Translations under genes and position numbers: made by a program | Shown: piece by piece, positions 29,802 through 38,849 of the stretch | Numbering within the stretch: position 1 is the first letter of the stretch | How the letters are laid out: each line of letters opens with the position of its first letter | The notes under the pieces: generated by a model | The model's input: only the letters and a program-made list of their open reading frames with translations | Told to the model about the DNA's origin: nothing | Database searches by the model: none | Origin: Chara braunii | Taxonomy: Eukaryota > Streptophyta > Charophyceae > Charales > Characeae | Length of the DNA stretch: 43,741 bases | Direction: 5' to 3' | Assembly (NCBI GenBank): GCA_003427395.1 | Contig: BFEA01000187.1 | Span: forward strand, 1,209,471 to 1,253,211

Positions 29802-30530
29802 GCGACAACGGGTCATCTCATAATAATCAGAAATTAACAACCCATCAAGACTGACAACGTGCAATGATGACAGTGATATCGAACGTCATCAATATCCTGC
29901 ACAATAGAACCTCAGTCAGCCAGCGCGACCCTACATCGTGTTCCGGCTGGTCACCAACTAATTGTCATCAGGGGTCAAAGATGTCGTGAACTGAAGGACT
30001 TGAACAGTTAAGAAACTTACTTAAGTAGTCCTACATCTGCGTACTCATATAGGAAAAAAAAAAAAAATTCGCGCTCGAGAAAAAATAAATTTCGCGATTA
30101 CACAGATTCCTATCACTAAAAACTTCCAGACAAACAAGAGATCCTAAGTCCGCACCACCTCCGTGCCCCAATTCGCAAAATTTCGTACCAATGAATCAAC
30201 CAAAAAACAGGCCCAGTATCCTAGCCCGAACAGGAACGAAGACTCAACCTATTATTAGCATGCAAAAAATAGAAGAAACCGGATAAGGGTCACGTTATCG
30301 GAGAAAAAAGGAGTTCGAGAAGGGGAATGAATGAAAGAGAAGAAAGAAAAATAGAAAATAAAGGAGCCGGACCGGAATCAAGATGCTAGAGAGGGGAGCA
30401 ATTCAAAGCCCGATGGGCAGAGCACGCCTACCAAGAACAAAGAGGTACACGGAGTAACAGTGATCATATATAAAAAAAGGTATAGGGGTTCAAATCCAGA
30501 TAGTATTGATCTGCAGTACCCATACTCAAT
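29802..30530 (-). repeat. PLE-B 5' pLTR, outer part
   Basis: It matches about 16685-17402. The fit resumes with GCGACA, then GGTCATCTCATAAT against GGTCAGCTCATAAT. A hammerhead lies at 29927-29976. Confidence 0.87.
29927..29976 (-). ncRNA. Hammerhead ribozyme, PLE-B 5' pLTR
   Basis: On the minus strand: stem I GACCC (complement 29972-29976) pairs perfectly with GGGTC (complement 29927-29931). The core is CTGATGA (complement 29965-29971). Stem II is weakened on its 5' side (TTAGT against ACCAG). The GAA box reads GGA, so one core base is changed. Stem III ACA and TGT around CGA is perfect, followed by A (29932) at the cleavage site. Each pLTR thus preserves features the other has lost, and together they point to an originally canonical ribozyme. 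Confidence 0.82.
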
Positions 30531-30586
30531 TGTTTAATCCACTTGTCCTTCATGCACGTCAGTACACCTTTTATTTGGGAAGTTAA

Positions 30587-30815
30587 TTTGTAGGTGGGCC
30601 TTGAGATATATCCACAAAGAACCAGGGTCTAAGTCCCACCGCAAAGGGTTAATTTGTACGTGGACCTTGAGATGTATCCACAGACAAAACAAGGTCTTAA
30701 TCCCCATGGCCTGAGGTTAATTTGTACGTGGACCTTGAGATATATCCACCGACAACCAGGGTCTAAGTCTCACTGTCAGGGGTTAATTTGTAGGTGGGCC
30801 TTGAGTTAAATCCAC
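30587..30815. repeat. 66-bp tandem repeat, four units
   Basis: Units begin TTAATTTGTA(G/C)GTGG(G/A)CCTTGAG, contain TATCCAC and end with an AGGGTCTAAGTC-type block. Three units of the same repeat occur at about 35170-35337 in tandem unit copy 2. Confidence 0.85.
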
Positions 30816-30816
30816 A

Positions 30817-30950
30817 GACTTAGGGTCTCGCTCCACTACTCACCATATGCGCAAAAGACAAGAAATATGGTGGTGTATCGTCTCATTTTATAACAGAAGA
30901 TTCAGGCTTATTTTGCACATTGGTGAGTAGTGGAGTGAGGCCCTTAGTTT
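30817..30950. repeat. 134-bp palindrome with ~40-bp arms
   Basis: The left arm (30817-30856) and right arm (about 30911-30950) are near-perfect reverse complements, both built around CCACTACTCACCA. The spacer is about 54 bp. It could be a small MITE. The same element is at 35338-35470. Confidence 0.8.
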
Positions 30951-31038
30951 TGAGAGCGCACGTGTTCCTGCCATCCAATCTGAACATTCTTTTTGTTTTT
31001 TTTTCCCCCAAAAAAAAGTCCCCCTGCTAGAGGAAGTG

Positions 31039-31246
31039 TTAAACCACCAGTCCTTGGCCCATATGTCGGCCGAGGGGCATTGTCGTTAATGCCCTACAAG
31101 TTTCGGAGGGCCGAGATAGCGGACCTGAAAGGCTGACACTGCCAGTCAGAATAATTTTTTTTTTTCGCTGGTGGGTCGGCGCGAAACGGCGCGTAGGGCA
31201 TATTCAGGCTCAGCGTCAATAGTTGGGCCAAGTACTGGTGGTTTAA
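31039..31246. mobile_element. Short TTAA-flanked TIR element (208 bp)
   Basis: The left end TTAAACCACCAGTCCTTGG (31039 on) mirrors the right end CCAAGTACTGGTGGTTTAA (to 31246). TTAA at both edges may be the target site. It is non-coding. Related copies: 35571-35771, 34778-35118, 16196-16515 and a left-end fragment at 43333-43390. Confidence 0.7.
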
Positions 31247-31430
31247 TAGCATCCCACTCTACCGAGCTCATCACGGCAGTGCAGCCATGTTGAAGAGCAC
31301 TTCTCCAAACCAAGTCTAAACACCTTCCAGTGGGGCTTAGCCCCCGGTTTCACGTCATTGTTGTAGTTTTTAAGGGGGGGGCGGGGCAGGGCGGGGTATC
31401 TACGGTGTATAGGGCTTACAGCTTATGTTT

Positions 31431-31657
31431 AACGTACCTGGTAGCCTTGCCGATGCGATTTCCTTATCAGACCGTTGAGCTAGAAGCATCTACGGCGAGC
31501 AAACTTTAGTTGCATACTTGCAGTGCGGAGTTAGGTGGAGCTTTCCCCCGACTCTGTCCTTNAACGTACCTGGTAGCCTTGCCGATGCGATTTCCTTATC
31601 AGACCGTTGAGCTAGAAGCATCTACGGCGAGCAAACTTTAGTTGCATACTTGCAGTG
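31431..31657. repeat. Exact 95-bp direct repeat around a single N
   Basis: 31431-31525 and 31563-31657 are identical. A single N sits at 31562. This looks like two contig ends that overlap but were not merged, i.e. an assembly join rather than a biological duplication. Confidence 0.8.
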
Positions 31658-31719
31658 TGTGTGTGTGTGACTATGAGAAGCGACGCCTTGCTAAGGACGC
31701 AGGAGGAGGAGGCGGAGGG

Positions 31720-31722
<3 letters not shown>

Positions 31723-31780
<58 letters not shown>
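31723..31780 (+). repeat. Poly-G run of 58
   Basis: Fifty-eight consecutive G preceded by a GGAGGAGGA-type tract. Tandem unit copy 2 has a run of only about 11 G at the equivalent place (about 35900-35910), so the run lies on a weak point of the unit. It could form G-quadruplexes or be a sequencing artefact. Confidence 0.85.
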
Positions 31781-31781
<1 letters not shown>

Positions 31782-32272
31782 GGGGCGGGTGCCACTCAAC
31801 CATGGCCACCATTTAACTTCGAGGGGAGGCTGGTGCCATTCAACCATTGCCACCATTTAACTCCTCACCCATAAAACATTTCTTGCTTTTTTAAATACAA
31901 ACTAAGTTATATTATTCTCTCAACTTCACCTTCAAGTACCTACCTACCACCACTCCTAAGCCTATGCAGGGGACCCTGCAAGCATAGCTACCGCTCACAA
32001 TTAAGAGGCTGCATGTTGCCCCCCGCCCTAATAGGCGGTGGTCAGGAAGTAGGGTGGACCCGTCGGTGGGTGGGGCGGCTACCGTGCAGACCAAGCATTT
32101 TGCCAGTAGTTGCTCCTCCCATCTCCCCATCATGCTATACTCGTAAAAATAAAAATAAATACAAGTAAACAGATCATGCCATGATCGTGCTCAAGACGTA
32201 CACAAAACAAGCCATCATTACATGCCCAACACTTCTTACAAGTCAGACCAAATTCAAAGCACTCTTTCTTAC
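31781..32272. other. Non-coding end of tandem unit copy 1
   Basis: It matches 35911-36345. A CCACCATTTAACT word is repeated (about 31804 and 31848). Families of this segment also occur inverted at about 42500-42690. No gene is seen. Confidence 0.6.
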
Positions 32273-32869
32273 TAAACACGCAAAGCAAAAATCTCACGTT
32301 GTCGTCGCACAATGCCACCGTAGAGCTAACGTCTTGCCAACGTCAAGCTAGCGTCGTGTCAACGTCAAGCAGCAAGGCAAGGTTGAATGTTGACTCCAAG
32401 GGTTGGGTCAATAAATAATGTTGACGACCTTGACCAGCCTTTGCTCTCTCACACACGGAGGCTCAGATTAACTCACAGTCGACCGCCTGGATCTCATACA
32501 ATTGCAGATTTCCACTTGGACTGAATGTTGTCTGGATACCTGCGTACAACCAAGTGTGTGTGTGTCTGATCGGTGGCCGGAACTGAATCCGTGAAGACTT
32601 TGACTCGTGAACCTCGATATTTTGATAGACAAGTGTGTGTGTCTGTCGGGCGCAGGGCCTTTAAAGCCACATTTCAAGAGTTTTGTTTCCCCATGGCCGG
32701 GCGCAGGGCCTTAGGGCCGATTCGTGGCCTGCGTGTGGCCCCCGTGGCCGACAACATCGGCATATTTGAGCGGGTTATTGCATTCCTGTTGACCAAATTT
32801 TTTAGTTTCATTGCATAAATTATTTAGACTTAGTTTTCTTTCAAACCACGCTCATATGCGTGGACTATA

Positions 32870-34320
32870 TTAGGAGTAGTAGGTAAAAAGTTCTTTCTTG
32901 CTAAACCACCCAGCTTCATACGGAGGTTGGGACTTAAGCTTTACCTTGAATTGCTTTTGTGGTCTTTCTCTGCCACCTATAGAAAAGTATACATACTCAA
33001 GTATCTTCTTAACTTCATAGTCACCATCCATTGAAGGAGGAAACATAGATGGATTGCTGAAAAAATCATGCCCTTCTACATATGGCAGTAGCTTAGACAC
33101 GTGAAAGACAAAATACGTCTTGGGGTGTGGGGGTACATTTATTATGTATGATGGTCCATCAGTATCCTCAATCACCTTGAAAATTTCCCAGGATCCATAG
33201 GAGATAGGTAGCAGTTTCTGCGATACATTTTCCTCTAACAATTTTTTTTTTAACTTTGAACCAAACAAGATCTCCTCCTTTGAACTCTGATGGTCGACGA
33301 TATTTGTTAGCTTGTTCAATCATTTGTAGTTGAGTTTTCTTAATGTTTTCCTTAACTTTCTTTAAATTTTCTTCATACAAAACTGCAAACTTTCGTGTTT
33401 GTGGGAATAGTCGTTGGACTAGGTCCTATATCAATGGGACGCCGTGACTTCCATCCGTTGTGAAGTGCGTTTGGTGTCCTGCCAGTCACTATGTGGACAC
33501 TATTGTTGTACGCACTTGCAATCTCAGGCAAATTCCCATCTAACAATTTATCCAATTTGGCCTTACATACATTCGCAGAAGTTGTTGGCACAAACGGTTC
33601 ATCCGTCCAGTTTGCCCATTCGTTTCACAATGTCTCTTTGACGATATCGTCAATCGAGTGCCGTATGCTTCCATCAACTTTTGTCATTATTAGTGAATGA
33701 ATCGTACGTCCTGATGAGAGATTATGAATTTTTAAAAATTCATACTCTGAAACTCATTGCATCTTGAACTTCTGGATGAGGAGTTTCGTTCTTGCTTTGA
33801 CAGGCAAAGGAATAAACATAACATATTTAGAGAATCGATCAACAATAACCATCACCTAACTCTTGTCATTTCGGCTTTTGGTGAGACTCATGAAGTTAAT
33901 CGAGATGGACTCACCTGACTCACTTAGAATAGGTAGTGGTCTCAATAGTCCCAATGAATTCTCATGCAACGGTTTGTTCCTTTGGCAAACAAGACAAGTT
34001 TGCATATAGGTTAGCACATCCTCATTCATTCATTTTCATTCAAAGCGTTCTCTAACATTAGTACACGTATTCTTAAATTCGAAATGTTTTTATGTTTGTC
34101 ATGACATTCCCCAATAATTATACTCTTGATCTCTTATTTATGTGGGATGCAAAGTCTTTCTTCGGTTTTATCAGTAAAGAAGAGTTAACTTGAAAGATCA
34201 GACATTCGATATTCAAGGAATAGTTCAAGGTTCCTTTGTAGGGTCTCACTGCTATGACTCCAGATTGGATCATCAATGTAACCTTTACGGATTTGATACC
34301 CAACGTACCGTTTTCACTTT
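32870..34320 (-). pseudogene. Gypsy integrase with chromodomain-like tail, copy 2
   Basis: Reading leftwards: a zinc finger with C-x-x-C (about 34010-33970), G-L-L-R-P-L-P-I, the core start and a V-I-V-D-R-F-type block (about 33850-33830), a K-L-D-K-L-L-D-G-N-L-P-E-I segment (33560-33520), D-L-V-W-F-K-V-K-K (about 33270), V-S-K-L-L-P-Y-V-E-G-H-D-F (about 33080) and a chromodomain-like end M-D-G-D-Y-E-V-K-K-I-L-E-Y-V, followed by K-Q-F-K-V-K-L-K-S-Q-P-P-Y-E-A-G-W-F (33020-32900). The tryptophan and aromatic positions fit a chromodomain loosely. Stops and shifts are present. RT and gag are absent. Confidence 0.8.
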
Positions 34321-34329
34321 CCTGCTCTC

Positions 34330-34777
34330 AAGTGTGCATCATTGAAACTTAAGTGTCGCTGGGCCTAAATCGCACTTGAACTCAAGGTACTTCCCGGAGG
34401 TCCCTTGAAATCAATTGCCAACGAATACCGCCAGCACTCCGAGTAAAGTTTTTTTTTTTTTTTTTTTTTTCAGCAGGCGATCCTGGTCCAGGAAGTGTAT
34501 TTTCAAGTGGTGTCGAACGAGGCACTAAATCGTAAGTTGGATAATGCTTTTAGTATTATTCTCACGGGGACCAGTTGCTCTCCTTGATTTCTCAATCAAT
34601 GAAAGTGAAGGTTGGATTAAAAAATATAAAATCAACTAATCCCTTGTTTGCAGACATCGTCACTTTAAGGAACATAACAACTACGTAGTGTGTGCCACTT
34701 GAGGGAATAAAATGATGTTGGTTTGCGCTTGTAGTCCTTTGTTAATTTACGACCTTGAAACTCTCTTTACTGGTTGT
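34330..34777. other. Non-coding part of tandem unit copy 2
   Basis: It matches 15621-16195 with a ~148-bp deletion. A run of T at about 34448-34470. No gene is seen. Confidence 0.55.
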
Positions 34778-35118
34778 TTAAACCACCATTACTTCCTAAG
34801 GTCGTGCCCGTTAAAACATTAGTACATGGGCACTTTGGTTGCGCGTATGACAACTCAAATTTTGAAGGCGCGAAACGAAAATGAGACTGCCGATTGAATT
34901 TATCAACGGCGGGCCCCACATTTGACGTTTCGGCCTTATTTTCTTGTGGCGACAAGTGTCAGACTGCACAGCTGGGGCCGTGTACTGATGATTTAGCAAG
35001 CCTGGATTTAGGAAATGCATGAGTCACTACAGGAACGCCCAAATTCATCCGACTAGAAACATTTTTAGTCTATTTTTTTTCTGCGGGTTGATAGTTGGGC
35101 CAAGAACATGTGGTTTAA
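34778..35118. mobile_element. TTAA-flanked TIR element, full copy
   Basis: It starts TTAAACCACCATTACTT and ends with GGGCCAAGAACATGTGGTTTAA. It is non-coding and the intact counterpart of 16196-16515. Confidence 0.7.
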
Positions 35119-35169
35119 TTATTTGGTCCACTTGTCCTTCATACACGTCAGTATACCTTTTCTTTGGAA

Positions 35170-35337
35170 AGTTATTTTGTAGGTGGACCTTTAGATGTAT
35201 CCACAAACAAACAGGGTTTTAAGTCTCACTGCCTAGGGTTAATTTATAGGTGGACCTTGAGATATATTCACCGACATCCAGGGTCTAAGTCCAACTGCCA
35301 GGGCTTAATTTGTAGGTGGGCCTTGAGATAAATCGAT
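35170..35337. repeat. 66-bp tandem repeat, about 2.5 units
   Basis: The same family as 30587-30815, with one unit fewer. Confidence 0.8.
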
Positions 35338-35470
35338 AGACTTAGGGTCTCGCTTCACTACTCACCATATGCACAAATGACAAGAAATATGACGTTGTAT
35401 CTTCCCATTTTATAGCAGAAGATTCATGCTCATTTTGCACATTGGGTGAGTAGTGGAGTGAGGCCCTTAG
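35338..35470. repeat. 134-bp palindrome, second copy
   Basis: Counterpart of 30817-30950. The arms share CACTACTCACCA and its complement. Confidence 0.8.
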
Positions 35471-35570
35471 TTTAGAAAGCGCACATGTTCCTGCCATCCA
35501 ATCTGAACATTTTTTTTCCTTTTTTTTTTCAAAAGATGACACCGCCTGGTAAAGGAAGTGTTGAACCACC

Positions 35571-35771
35571 AGTACTTGGTTCATATGTCGGCTGTGGGGC
35601 GTTGTCGTTAACGCTCGACAAGTTTCGGAGGGCCGGAGTAGCGGACCTGAAAGGCTAACGCCGCCAGGCAAAACAATTTTTTTTTTTTTCCCGCTGGCGG
35701 TTGACGCGAGACGGCACGCAAGGCATATTCAGGCTCGGTGTCAATAGGTGGGCCAAGTACTGGTGGTTTAA
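35571..35771. mobile_element. Short TTAA-type TIR element, second copy
   Basis: Counterpart of 31039-31246. The left edge has mutated (TTGAACCACC); the right edge keeps TGGTGGTTTAA. Confidence 0.7.
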
Positions 35772-36345
35772 GAACGTCCCCCTCTAGCGAGCTCATCACG
35801 GAAGTGTTGCCATGTTGAAAAGCACTTCTCCAAACCAGGTCTAAACCTCCTCTAGTGGCGCTTAGCCCCCGGCTTCAGGTCATTGTTGTACTTTTTAAAG
35901 GGGGGGGGGGGTTGATGCCATTCAACCATGGCCACCATTTAACTCCTCACCCACAGAACCTTTCTTCTTTTTTTTAAATACAAACTAAGCTATATTCTTC
36001 TCTCAAGTTCACCTTTCAGTACCTACCTACCACCACTCCTAAGTCTATGCAGGGGACCCTGCAAGCATAGCTACCTCTCACAATTAAGGGGCTGCATGTT
36101 ACCCTCCGCCGTAATCGACGGTGGTCAGGGAGTAGGGTGGAGACGGGGGGGGGGCGGCTACTGTGCAGACCGAGCATTTTGCCAGTAGTTGCTTCTCCCA
36201 TCTCCCCATCGTGCTATACTCGTACAAATTAAAATAAAAACAAGCAAACAAATCGTGTCATACTCGTGCTCAGGACGTACACATAACAAACCATCATTAC
36301 ATGCCCAACACTTCTTACAAGTCAAACCAGATTCAAAGCACTCTT

Positions 36346-36740
36346 TCTTACAAGCCAGACCGATTTAAAACACTCTTTTTCCCTTTTTTTTCCTTTAATC
36401 AACATCCGTGAAATTGGAATGATATAGAGAAAGAAAATTAGCTCAGTTGGTCCACCCCTGAATGTTGGAATACAATTTTTCTTAGTTGGGCTACCAGCCG
36501 GGCCGCCCGGATCATCTTGTTTGGCTGGGCAGCTTGGCCGTGCAAGGAACACGGAAGGGCACAGCAAAAGAAGGAAAAAAAACACAAAGAAATTAAAAAA
36601 AAATGAGAAAGAAACTAAGTGATGCAAAAAAATAAATTGAACAACTTTTGCCAAAGGGTCACATCGAAAATTTTTACCAGATTAATAATAATAAAAAAAA
36701 TAAACACTTTTTTTCTTTTTTTCTTTTTTTTTTTCAATAA
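36346..36740. mobile_element. Fragment related to the interior of the hAT-like MITE
   Basis: About 36620-36710 resembles 28015-28110: a GCAAAAAAATAAATTGAACAA-like start (not exact), TTTGCC, a CACATC block, TTTTTACCA and AAATAAACAC. A GGGCTACCAGCCGGGCCGCCCGG block at about 36488-36510 recalls the GC-rich arms of that MITE. Ends were not found. Confidence 0.4.
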
Positions 36741-38849
36741 AACCCCCTGCTAGTGTTAGTGGTGCTGGTAAGAGCAGACACCACTAGCACCTTGGAGGGC
36801 TCAACCTATTGGTGGGGAGCATCACCTGCTGGAAAACGGGTCCAGCGTCCCTTATACAGATTGAGTTTGAGCTGTGTGGGGAAAGAATCAGAAATGCTCG
36901 AGGGAGGTTCCTGCCAACATTGATTACCTTGGGGCCAAGGGGATTGACTAAGCAGGATAGTGGAAGGAGGGGGGATCCCTTCACCTTGAACTCAGTGCCA
37001 GATTTCTGCTCCTACCAGCTAATTCCTCCCTCCCCCTACCAACTCCAGTCCCCTCTCGTTCATTCCTCCCCTTACTAAGCATTGCTTATTCTAATCCCTG
37101 GGGTTTTAAGCCCATAGTGAGGAAAAGCGTTCTCCTATCAACATTGTTGCCCCAAGATCCGGGGATTTCCAGGCGTTGTTGCCGACTTTGTTGTCTCACC
37201 AAATTGGTCTGTTGCTCTTAGGCTGCTCTTTAACCAGCTCTTAAGCTGCACCATACCACTGTAGATCCACCATGGAGAGCCCATGAGGGGGAAAGGGATC
37301 AGGGAAGTCCGTCGGAGGTCTCAGAGGAAATGCAGCGTCTACCTTAATCCAATCGTTAAAGCAGATAACATAGTCTCTTTTGAGCTCCTCATGACCCAAA
37401 ACCGGTGTCTGACCTCCTTCCCATTGAATGTAGGCTATCCTGCCCCCTCTATCACTCCCCAACCATTCCTCTTAGAATTGCTTGATGACCCGTGTTATGT
37501 CCTTTTTCATATGAAACAGATCTAGTTGTGCTTTCACTCGTTGTCGCTGTGCCCTGAGTTCATCTTAGATATATTGCCTGATCATTTTTGTGGTACATGC
37601 CCACTTGGGCGATGTACATATAAACTGAGGATCCGCAATGTAATGAAAAGGCTGAATGGACAATGCAATGCAAGTAGAATCTCAACAAGCAATGTGCATT
37701 TCGATACATACAAAAATGGTGCTTTATAGCGCAGGGAAGACTTAGATACAAATCCTTACCTGACCGAGACTGACCTCTATCACGTAATATAAGACAGTGT
37801 AGCAGAGTGCTAGAATACCACTGACTAGCCCAATCAATGTTGCAACACAGACCAAACATACATCATGTCCATGACAAGGTGTGAAGGAGCCTGGCGCTAT
37901 ACACAGGAAAGAGGCGCCAGGTCCAGACATACACAGACGAAGAGGAGGGGATCAGACGAAGAGGAGGAAGGGGGAGATGGGAAAGTCGTCAACATCAAGT
38001 CTCGTTACAAGTCCCAAATAATGCCTCTTCAAAATGTCTGCAGTCCCATGTCGAGTCTGGATCCAATGTCACCAAGCTCTCTCTCTCTCTCTCTCTCGTA
38101 GTCTGTCGATGCAGTGAAGTCGGATAGCGAGAGGGTGAGAAGGAGATGGTGGACTGAGAAAAGGACGAAGAAGAACTCTCTCTTTCTCTCACGTGCCAGG
38201 TACTAACCTGTGAAGTTGGCGCTGTGCTGCAAGTACCTCGAAGATGAAGCTGGAGCAACGGCGTTGCAGGTTAGTCCTCCTGGCCTCCGCCCAATCTCTC
38301 TCTCTCTAGTACTACTCTAGCTGCTATGGCGCCCAGCGCTGAAGACTACAACTAACGCTACTAGCACCCAGCGTTGAAGACTAATGCTAACGCTACTACT
38401 ACTCCTGCAGCACTCCTCCAGAGTGCTGCTGCCGAATCCTGAAGACTACTGACTGCCTTCCGCCCTACCCGTGAAGTGCATGGGAAGTCCCTATGTACTA
38501 CCTCGGCCTGCCTCCTGACTACCTCCGACTGCCTGTAGTTGCAGGGCGGGCAGTCCAGGAGGCTGCTCTTGCCAATGCCAAAAGGGTCTGGCACTGCAAC
38601 TCAATGCTGAGGCTGTCGTGGGAACAAGCCAAAAATAGCCTGTTCCTAAAACCCTGGTTTGGTGCCTGAGTTTCGGGGCAGGTCGGTCTGATGAGGGCCA
38701 AAAAATGGCCCTCAGTTTCAGGCTAAAAAGGCTCATGCTGTTTTTAGTCTGAAACGACACAGGGCCTGTACGCCCTTGTTTCCAGCTTTTCGAGCTGAAC
38801 AGACGCGGGGCCTGTAGGCCCTTAATTTCAGGCTTTCGGCCTGAAATTC
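36741..38849. other. No gene recognised; CT microsatellite and small repeats
   Basis: Open frames such as 37241-37462 (-) show no motif I know. A CT microsatellite lies at 38077-38097. A block with CCCAGCG(C/T)TGAAGACTA is repeated at about 38331 and 38367. From 38690 to 38880 a CAGGGCCTG-x-A word, with TTTCAGGC and GCCTGAAA in both orientations, makes several small palindromes. The last ~800 bp may be the 3' UTR of the LINE. Confidence 0.45.

Larger units (their letters stand above)
16518..30530 (-). mobile_element. Penelope-like element B (PLE-B), N-terminal GIY-YIG type, interrupted
   Basis: Reading leftwards: 5' pLTR (30530-29802 plus 21990-21824), ORF1 with zinc knuckle and coiled coils (21777-20255), GIY-YIG (20254-19742), linker (19745-19047), RT (18970-17529) and 3' pLTR (17402-16518). 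The insertion at 21991-29801 splits the 5' pLTR. Without it the element is about 6.2 kb. It is better preserved than PLE-A and clearly a different family: the pLTRs share no overall similarity, while proteins match block by block. Its frames are still broken in several places. It lies inside tandem unit copy 1. Confidence 0.85.
13095..32272. repeat. Tandem unit, copy 1 (expanded by PLE-B)
   Basis: Copy 2 is 32273-36345. The shared landmarks, in order, are: a CGCAAAGCA...ATCTCACGTTGTCG start (13095 and 32278), gypsy integrase on the minus strand, a TTAA-flanked TIR element (16196 and 34778), then the 66-bp tandem repeats, 134-bp palindrome, 208-bp TIR element and a CAAAGCACTCTTTCTTAC end (32272 and 36345). 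In copy 1, PLE-B separates the TIR element (ends 16515) from the rest (resumes at 30531). Without PLE-B, copy 1 is about 5.2 kb. The unit may be internal region plus LTR of a gypsy element. Confidence 0.7.
32273..36345. repeat. Tandem unit, copy 2 (about 4.1 kb)
   Basis: It matches copy 1 in landmark order without the PLE-B insertion, the 480-bp insertion or the poly-G/95-bp block. It ends at CAAAGCACTCTTTCTTAC near 36345, after which the two copies differ. Confidence 0.7.

Noticed and set aside
29139-29864. Possible rRNA or tRNA genes in the GC-rich stretch
   Set aside because: I found no rRNA core words and no cloverleaf; only general GC richness.
31612-31860. Proline- or glycine-rich frames over the poly-G run
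   Set aside because: They are translations of a homopolymer and of a likely assembly join.
36784-37462. Possible retroelement gag frames on the minus strand
   Set aside because: No zinc knuckle, protease or RT block is nearby, and frames are short. I could not support a call.
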